DNA from: a bacterium
GTDB lineage: Bacteria > Desulfobacterota > S145-22
Direction of reading: 5' to 3'
Length of the DNA: 32,161 nucleotides
Assembly: GCA_026986155.1 (NCBI GenBank)
Contig: JALSPC010000071.1
Span: 1 to 32,161 of the forward strand
Position numbers and translations under genes: made by a program. This document shows, in pieces, positions 26,257 through 32,161 of this stretch; position 1 is the first letter of the stretch; each line of letters opens with the position of its first letter. The notes below the pieces were generated by a model that was given only the letters and a program-made list of their open reading frames with translations, was not told where the DNA came from and did not search any database.

Positions 26257-27183
26257 ATGAAACGTGCGATCATGAAATTCCTGGGACTTTGGGCAATTGT
26301 TCTTTGTTTCGTTCTTTGCTTCGCGGTGTGCTTTGCGGTGGTTTCCGCTGCGGGGGAGATCGTGACGCAATCCCCCACACTTCAGAAGATAATGGCTCAG
26401 AAGGTCATCCGCGTGGGGGTCAACCCTAAGTTCAAACCCTTTTCGTTCAAGAAGGGTGAACAACGCGAGGGAGTGGATATCGATATTGCCAAACTCCTCG
26501 CCAAGAAACTCGGGGCCCGCGCGGAAATCGTTGTTCCCCACACCTTTTCAGATTTGATTCCCATGCTTCGAGGAAATGAAATCGATATCATCATGGCGGG
26601 GATGAGCATTACTTTCGAGCGGCAGAAGGTGATAGATTTTACGAATGCGTATTTCGATACTGGGCTTTCCATTCTACTCAACAAAATAACGACCACTAGG
26701 CTTGGGATTTCTGCGGCGACGAGTTACCGAGCCCTACATGACGAACTTGCACGCAGCGGCAAATGGAAAAACCTGATTGTGGCCGTTACGAAGGGCAAGG
26801 CGCCGGAACGTATCGTTCCACGGTTTTTCCCAGGGGCCAGGATCAAGGCATTTCCCACCAATGAGGCGGCGGCGGAAGCCGTTCTCAAGGGTGAAGCAGA
26901 TATCATGGTTCACGACGAGATGTTTCTCAAGGTATGGTTGAAGGAGAACGCGAAACGGGCGAGTTTTCGTGTGGTCGTGCTGGATCCTCCTTTTAAACCT
27001 GATTATTACGGTTTCGCCATTCGGAAGGGGAACCAGGATTTCCTGAATCTTCTGAATGTCTTTGTTTTGGAACTCCGGGCAAACGGATATGTGGATCAGT
27101 TTATCGGGGCTTATCTCCCGGTTAAATCCAGGGTAACCATTCGAAGTTTCAATATTACCGAAGATTATTATGGAGGGGACTAA
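26257..27183 (+). CDS. Periplasmic substrate-binding protein, SBP_bac_3 family
   Basis: Signal peptide; VIRVGVNPKFKPFSFKKGEQREGVDIDIAKLLAKKLGARAEIV...MLRGNEIDIIMAGMSITFERQKVIDFTNAYFDTGLSIL; RBS GGAGGAGGT before ATG 26257. Confidence 0.9.
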   Translation: MKRAIMKFLGLWAIVLCFVLCFAVCFAVVSAAGEIVTQSPTLQKIMAQKVIRVGVNPKFKPFSFKKGEQREGVDIDIAKLLAKKLGARAEIVVPHTFSDLIPMLRGNEIDIIMAGMSITFERQKVIDFTNAYFDTGLSILLNKITTTRLGISAATSYRALHDELARSGKWKNLIVAVTKGKAPERIVPRFFPGARIKAFPTNEAAAEAVLKGEADIMVHDEMFLKVWLKENAKRASFRVVVLDPPFKPDYYGFAIRKGNQDFLNLLNVFVLELRANGYVDQFIGAYLPVKSRVTIRSFNITEDYYGGD

Positions 27184-27184
27184 G

Positions 27185-28528
27185 ATGAGCGGCGCCGAAA
27201 AAAAGAAGAAGGGTTTGGACCTTCAGTGGAAAATTCTCATTGGAATTATCTTGGGTATTGCCCTTGGGATTATCTTGAATTTGACAGTGGGATCGGGCGT
27301 CACTTCCGGGCCCTTTTATTACCTGAAAACCCTGTTCAAATACGGTGGGGATGTTTTCATACGGCTCTTACGCATGCTGATAGTTCCTCTCGTGTTTGCT
27401 TCCATCTATATGGCTGTCGCCAATCTCGGGGATGTCCGTAAGCTTGGCCGGATCGGGGGGAAGACCATCGCCTATTACATGCTCACGACCGCCTTGGCGG
27501 TCTTGGTGGGGTTGATTGTCGTCAACATTATCAATCCGGGGCTGGGAATCGACAAAGGGGCGTTATCCGCGCTACACATCGGGACAGAGGTGCCCGCCAA
27601 GGTTGCGAAGCAGGGCGTGGGTCAACGGAGCCCGGTTATTATCATTGTGGATACCTTTGTGAACATGATCCCGAAAAATGCCGCCGCGGCCTTCGCTAAA
27701 GGAGATGTCCTTCAGATTATCTTCTTCACGATTTTTCTGGCGGTTTTCGCTTCAATCGTGGGGAGCGATTGCGAGCCAATGACCCGGGTTATCAACGCTG
27801 TTGACCGAATCATGCAAAAAGGAATCATGGCGATCATGGCGATCGCTCCCTACGCCATCTTCATGCTGGTTACGGCCATCTTCATGGATCTGGGGTTTGA
27901 GGCCCTGAAAGCGCTTGGCAAATACGGTCTGACGGTGATCCTCGGGTTGTTCATTCACGGGTTCATCACCCTGCCCATCCTCGTTCTTGTTTTTGGGCGG
28001 TATAACCCATTCCGCCTGATCAAGGCCCTTTCGCCGGCCATGATGACGGCATGGTCAACGGCATCGAGTGCCGCCACGTTGCCCATAACCATGAGCAATC
28101 TGGAAAACCGGGCCGGGGTGGACAGCCGCATCGGAAATTTTGTGCTCCCGCTGGGGGCGACCATCAATATGGATGGAACCGCTTTGTATGAATCGGTCGC
28201 TGTGATTTTCATCGCCCAGCTTCTTGGGGTGCACCTGACGACGGGGATGCAGGTAGTCATTTTTATTACCGCTTCACTGGCGGCCATCGGAGCGGCGGCG
28301 ATTCCCGGAGCGGGGCTGGTCACCATGGGTATCGTTCTGACCGCTGCAGGCCTCCCTCTGGATGGTATCGGCTTGATTCTTGCCATAGATCGAATCCTTG
28401 ATCAATTTCGGACGGCTATCAATGTCTGGGGCGATGCGACGGCGGCCGTCGTCGTGGGGCGCGGCGAGGACGCGATCAGGGAAGTGACGGAGTTGGATGT
28501 TCCGGCGGCCGAAACCGTATCAGCATAA
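27185..28528 (+). CDS. DAACS family dicarboxylate/amino acid:cation symporter (DctA/GltP-like)
   Basis: FIRLLRMLIVPLVFASIYMAVANLGDVRKLGRIGGKTIAYYMLTTALAVLVGL; AWSTASSAATLPITMSNLENRAGVDSRIGNFVLPLGATINMDGTALYESVAVIFIAQLLG; AAIPGAGLVTMGIVL. GGAGGGG RBS before ATG 27185. Confidence 0.94.
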   Translation: MSGAEKKKKGLDLQWKILIGIILGIALGIILNLTVGSGVTSGPFYYLKTLFKYGGDVFIRLLRMLIVPLVFASIYMAVANLGDVRKLGRIGGKTIAYYMLTTALAVLVGLIVVNIINPGLGIDKGALSALHIGTEVPAKVAKQGVGQRSPVIIIVDTFVNMIPKNAAAAFAKGDVLQIIFFTIFLAVFASIVGSDCEPMTRVINAVDRIMQKGIMAIMAIAPYAIFMLVTAIFMDLGFEALKALGKYGLTVILGLFIHGFITLPILVLVFGRYNPFRLIKALSPAMMTAWSTASSAATLPITMSNLENRAGVDSRIGNFVLPLGATINMDGTALYESVAVIFIAQLLGVHLTTGMQVVIFITASLAAIGAAAIPGAGLVTMGIVLTAAGLPLDGIGLILAIDRILDQFRTAINVWGDATAAVVVGRGEDAIREVTELDVPAAETVSA

Positions 28529-28543
28529 AAAAGGAGGGTACTG

Positions 28544-28825
28544 ATGGAATATCCGAGACAAATACTCGATTTCATGTTGCTCCATGTCACGGAACCCTGG
28601 TCTTACAAGGGGAAAGTCATGCAGAGCGCACAATACATCCGCCTTGGCACTCGTCTGAGTCTCCATATCCAGATGATCACGGATAAGGCGGGCAACCAGG
28701 AATACAGCTTACGTATCAGGGACAGTATCGTTTACGGAGGTATCAAGACCCTGGATGAGGCGATTACCATCGCAGGTGAAATTATCGAAGAGAACAAAAT
28801 GTTTGTGGGGGAAAAGGTCATCTGA
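28544..28825 (+). CDS. Small protein of unknown function (93 aa), third gene of the SBP-DAACS operon
   Basis: AAAGGAGGG RBS 5' of ATG 28544; 15-nt gap from symporter stop; followed by a terminator; no recognised family. Confidence 0.75.
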   Translation: MEYPRQILDFMLLHVTEPWSYKGKVMQSAQYIRLGTRLSLHIQMITDKAGNQEYSLRIRDSIVYGGIKTLDEAITIAGEIIEENKMFVGEKVI

Positions 28826-28863
28826 CCTTTTTTCATAGCCATGTGACAACATGGCACCTCCAA

Positions 28864-28916
28864 CGGACGGACCGTAAGAAATCGCACCCCTTAACGGTCC
28901 GTTCTTCTTTTTGTAG
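28864..28916 (+). terminator. Rho-independent terminator
   Basis: Stem ACGGACCGT-AAG / CTTAACGGTCCGT (one bulge; core arms 28867-28875 and 28894-28902) followed by TCTTCTTTTTG. Confidence 0.75.
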
Positions 28917-29104
28917 GAAAGAGGCACTCGTTTTCATGTAAATCCGAGAAACATAGGGTTATGTTTGTTGTTGATGGCTTCCCGTTTTCTACGATACTTT
29001 AATGGTTTGTTTCAGTGGCATCTTGCTTTTCCAAAAAGATTTTGGGATATAATGATCCCGGGGGTGGAAGCGAGGTGGGAAAGAGAAAAGCATGTTTTCC
29101 GAGA

Positions 29105-30373
29105 ATGGCCCTGGTGTGGCAGGAACTCTACCGGGAGGAGGTTTGCGACGTTCCGACCGTCGTCACTAAAGCCTTGAGAGACATGGCGTTGCGTGATCGG
29201 ATACGGCCCGGAATGCGGGTCGCGGTGCCTGCGGGGAGCCGGGGGATCGACCGGATTGACGAGATCATCAAGGCGGTCGTCGATTTTTTGAAGGATCGGG
29301 GCGCGCGGCCTTTCATCTTTCCCGCCATGGGAAGCCACGGGGGCGCGACACCAGAGGGCCAACTTTCCATCCTTGCGCACTACGGCATCACGGAGGCGGC
29401 GATGGGCGCGCCGATTCTTGCCTCCATGGAGGTAGTGGAAGTGGGTGAGACGGACCGGGGTGTGCCAGTCTTTCTTGACAAAAACGCGAGTGAGGCTGAC
29501 GCCCTCGTGGTTATCAACCGGGTGAAGACGCACACCAAGTTCGATGGCGAGATCGAAAGCGGCCTGTTCAAGATGATGGCCATCGGGATGGGAAAGCACC
29601 GGGGTGCCAGCGTGTATCACCGCGCGGCCGTGGAGCACGGGATGGAGACCATCATCGTGGATGCCGGTCGGATGGTGGTTGAAAAATGTCCCGTTCTTTT
29701 CGGGCTTGGAATCGTAGAGAACGGCGTGGACCGCATCACGCGGATCGCGGCCTTCACGCCGGAGAAAATGCTGGAGGGGGAAAAAGCGTTGCTCCGGCTT
29801 TCCAAGAAAGTCATGGCGAAGATCCCCTTTGACGACTTGGACCTGCTGATTATCGACGAAATCGGGAAGAACATCAGCGGGACGGGCATGGATACCAAGG
29901 TTGTGGGACGCCACAGGGATCTCATCGGGGATTTCTGGATCCATCCCCATCCCAAACGCATCTTCGTGCGGGACCTGACGGAGGCCACGGAGGGGAATGC
30001 CACGGGGATCGGGCTGGCCGATTTCACAACCCGGAGATGCATTGACAAAATAGATATGAGAAAAACGGCGGTCAACTGTATCACGGCTCTGTCTCCCGAG
30101 AAAGCGGCGCTGCCGCTCTCCTTTCCGACGGACCGGGAAGCCGTTGGAACCGCGCTCGAAACGGTGGGCCTGAAGTCCGTCGACGAGATGCGGGTCGTCC
30201 ATATCAGAAATACCCTTTCCCTCGAAACCCTTTACGTTTCGGAGAGCTTGGAGGCCGAAGTGGCGGGGAATCCGAGGCTGTCGTTTCTCTCGGGTTTTTC
30301 CGGGATGCCGTTCGATGCCTCGGGAACCCTGAAGGTCTCCTTTCACGGGCCGGAAGGGAAAGGAACCGCGTAG
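29105..30373 (+). CDS. LarA-like / lactate racemase N-terminal domain (DUF2088) protein
   Basis: MALVWQELYREEVCDVPTVVTKALRDMALRDRIRPGMRVAVPAGSRGIDRIDEIIKAVVDFLKDRGARPFIFPAMGSHGGATPEGQ...VINRVKTHTKFDGEIESGLFKMMAIGMGKHRGA. Start uncertain (track gives 29015). Confidence 0.75.
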   Translation: MALVWQELYREEVCDVPTVVTKALRDMALRDRIRPGMRVAVPAGSRGIDRIDEIIKAVVDFLKDRGARPFIFPAMGSHGGATPEGQLSILAHYGITEAAMGAPILASMEVVEVGETDRGVPVFLDKNASEADALVVINRVKTHTKFDGEIESGLFKMMAIGMGKHRGASVYHRAAVEHGMETIIVDAGRMVVEKCPVLFGLGIVENGVDRITRIAAFTPEKMLEGEKALLRLSKKVMAKIPFDDLDLLIIDEIGKNISGTGMDTKVVGRHRDLIGDFWIHPHPKRIFVRDLTEATEGNATGIGLADFTTRRCIDKIDMRKTAVNCITALSPEKAALPLSFPTDREAVGTALETVGLKSVDEMRVVHIRNTLSLETLYVSESLEAEVAGNPRLSFLSGFSGMPFDASGTLKVSFHGPEGKGTA

Positions 30374-30480
30374 GCCCCTCACCCTGTTTCGTCCGGGGGG
30401 CGTGTTTTTCTTCGTAACGGAAGTCCGTTTCGAGCAGTTGTGAGTGTGGCAGTGCGTGAAAAGGTAAGTGGAAATAGTTC

Positions 30481-30530
30481 TTGACAAACCAATAGAGATA
30501 CCATAGGATTTTTTAACGTTTGTTAAAAAA
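30481..30530 (+). promoter_or_regulatory. Candidate sigma70 promoter TTGACA-N17-TAGGAT followed by perfect palindrome TTTTTTAAC-GTTT-GTTAAAAAA
   Basis: TTGACA 30481-30486, TAGGAT 30504-30509; 9-bp arms 30509-30517 / 30522-30530. Confidence 0.55.
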
Positions 30531-30619
30531 GCGCGCAAAAGGAGCGGAATCGGTTAGAGTTAATTTTTCTATCTCAGTCAAGGCTCGACTATTCCAATAA
30601 CAAATTTTAGGAGATTTTT

Positions 30620-32161
30620 ATGGGTTACAAAGTGCGGTTTGAGCCGTCCGGAAGAGAAATAGACCTTGATCCCGACGAAACGATCCTCCAGGGAGCCATG
30701 TCGGCGGGGGTGCATATCAACGCCTCTTGCGGCGGGAGCGGGACCTGCGGGAAGTGCAAGGTGAAAATCGTGAAGGGAGAAACGACCCTGCCTCCCATGC
30801 CGCAATTACAGAAGTGGGAGATCGAGCAGGGATACCGACTGGCCTGTATGACAAAGCCCGTATCGGATATCGTGGTGGAGATTCCCGTTGAATCTCAGAT
30901 AGATCGGACGGTGCTCAGGAGGGAACGTGCGGGATTCGCCCGGGTGCTGTCACCCCAGGACATCAACCAGTTGGTGCAAGGCTGGTCTATCGACCCGACG
31001 GTGTTCAAACGTTATCTGGAACTGCCGCCTCCCACCAAGGAAGACAACATGAGCGACCTGGCGCGCATCTACCGTTCCCTGAAACAGCAATTCGGGTTTG
31101 AGGGGATTTCGGCCGACTTCCGAATGATCAAGAAGATGAGCCAGTTGCTCCGGGATGCGGATTGGAAGGTGACCGTGACGATGGTTCTCACCCGCAAGGG
31201 ATACAAACTCATCAATATAGAGCCGGGGGACACCGCGGAACACAACTATTCTATCGTCATCGACATAGGGACCACGACCATCTTCGGCCAGTTGCTCAAC
31301 CTCCACGAGTGCAAGGTCTTCGGCTGTCCGGGGCTGGACGTGGATGGAGCCGAGCGCTACACTCTGGCCATTGCCTCGGATTACAATCCCCAGATAAGCT
31401 ACGGCGAAGATGTTATCAGCCGCATCGTCTACGCCCTGAAGCCGGGGGGATTGGAGCGCCTCCAGGAGGTGGTGGTTCGCTCCATCAATAAGATTATCAA
31501 GGAGCTCCTCGTCATGGCGAAGGTGGAGAGGAGCCACGTGTCCCACATGGTCATCGCGGGCAATACGACCATGACGCAGCTCTTTCTGGGACTAAACCCA
31601 AAATATCTCCGGGAGGACCCCTACGTGCCCACAGCGAATTTTCTCCCGCCCGTCCGAGCGGTCAACGCGGGGATCGAACTGGGAGACCATGTCCACATCT
31701 ACCTCTTTCCCATGGTGGCCAGTTACATCGGGGGAGACATCGTATCAGGCGTGCTGGGTTCCGGGATTTTCCAGCGGGAGGACTTGACGCTCTTCATGGA
31801 TATCGGGACCAATGGAGAGATCGTTCTGGGCAACAAGGATTGGCTGATGAGCGCCTCCTGTTCTGCCGGTCCCGCCTTCGAGGGGGGCGGCATCAAGTTC
31901 GGGATGCGCGCCACGCGCGGGGCCATCGAGCAGGTCCGGATCAACCCGGCCACCTACGAACCCATGCTGATGACTATCGGGCGGGCCAAGGCCAAGGGGA
32001 TCTGTGGGTCGGGCCTCATCTACACAGTGGCCGAACTCCTGGAGACAGGCGCCCTGGACCAGAATGGAAAGTTCCGCCACGACCTGCCCACGAAGCGTAT
32101 CCGGAAGGGGGAGGACGGCTACGAATACGTCCTGTCGTGGGCCCGTGAGAACGCCATCGAC
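30620..32161 (+). CDS. Reductive activator of corrinoid enzymes (RACE/RamA-like): N-terminal [2Fe-2S] ferredoxin plus ASKHA domain; truncated by window end
   Basis: Open frame of 514 codons from ATG 30620 to the edge (not in ORF track). NASCGGSGTCGKCKVKIVKG...RLACMT; YSIVIDIGTTTIFGQLLNL...DYNPQISYGEDVISRIVYAL...VIAGNTTMTQLFLGL...LFMDIGTNGEIVLGNKDWLMSASCSAGPAFEGGGIKFGMRA. Confidence 0.92.
   Translation, partial: MGYKVRFEPSGREIDLDPDETILQGAMSAGVHINASCGGSGTCGKCKVKIVKGETTLPPMPQLQKWEIEQGYRLACMTKPVSDIVVEIPVESQIDRTVLRRERAGFARVLSPQDINQLVQGWSIDPTVFKRYLELPPPTKEDNMSDLARIYRSLKQQFGFEGISADFRMIKKMSQLLRDADWKVTVTMVLTRKGYKLINIEPGDTAEHNYSIVIDIGTTTIFGQLLNLHECKVFGCPGLDVDGAERYTLAIASDYNPQISYGEDVISRIVYALKPGGLERLQEVVVRSINKIIKELLVMAKVERSHVSHMVIAGNTTMTQLFLGLNPKYLREDPYVPTANFLPPVRAVNAGIELGDHVHIYLFPMVASYIGGDIVSGVLGSGIFQREDLTLFMDIGTNGEIVLGNKDWLMSASCSAGPAFEGGGIKFGMRATRGAIEQVRINPATYEPMLMTIGRAKAKGICGSGLIYTVAELLETGALDQNGKFRHDLPTKRIRKGEDGYEYVLSWARENAID

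Noticed and set aside
29012-30538. 508-aa minus-strand ORF
   Set aside because: Fully antisense to the LarA-like gene; low-complexity HDGRPF shadow composition, no motif, no RBS.
1-32161. CRISPR array, tRNA, rRNA, integrase or transposase
   Set aside because: No regularly spaced 23-47 bp direct repeats, no tRNA cloverleaf or rRNA signature, and no DDE/tyrosine/serine recombinase motifs noticed in any frame by eye.

Overview
The window is a GC-rich chromosomal segment that looks like a strictly anaerobic Desulfobacterota / deltaproteobacterium-type genome (inferred from gene content only). Left to right it contains: a truncated RND adaptor (HlyD/MFP) and a TolC-family gene (minus strand); an XRE-cupin regulator followed by a 2-oxoacid:ferredoxin oxidoreductase operon whose second gene fuses a GltD-like NAD(P)/FAD module to a 2x[4Fe-4S] ferredoxin; mgtE; an ArsB/SLC13-type permease; a Tat-less, RdhB-less reductive-dehalogenase-like protein whose stop codon overlaps a MITE-like palindromic element; a minus-strand block of secreted proteins (Trp-rich, a 624-aa unknown, a VWA protein with 88-aa repeats) around panE; an AT-rich intergenic region holding a decayed second panE; a DUF5684-like membrane protein; trmB; kup; an FHA-GAF gene that appears to be the stump of an FHA-GAF-HD-GYP protein; a frameshifted DctB-like kinase with an intact DctD-like sigma-54 regulator; an unusual operon of an SBP_bac_3 binding protein, a DAACS symporter and a 93-aa protein behind a candidate sigma-54 promoter; a LarA-like (DUF2088) protein; and, running off the right edge and absent from the ORF track, a RACE/RamA-type ferredoxin-ASKHA corrinoid-activation protein. 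The best candidate for an undescribed system is the sigma-54-controlled SBP/DAACS/93-aa cassette. The reductive-dehalogenase-like protein and the repeat next to it come second. No searches were run, so all family names come from reading motifs.
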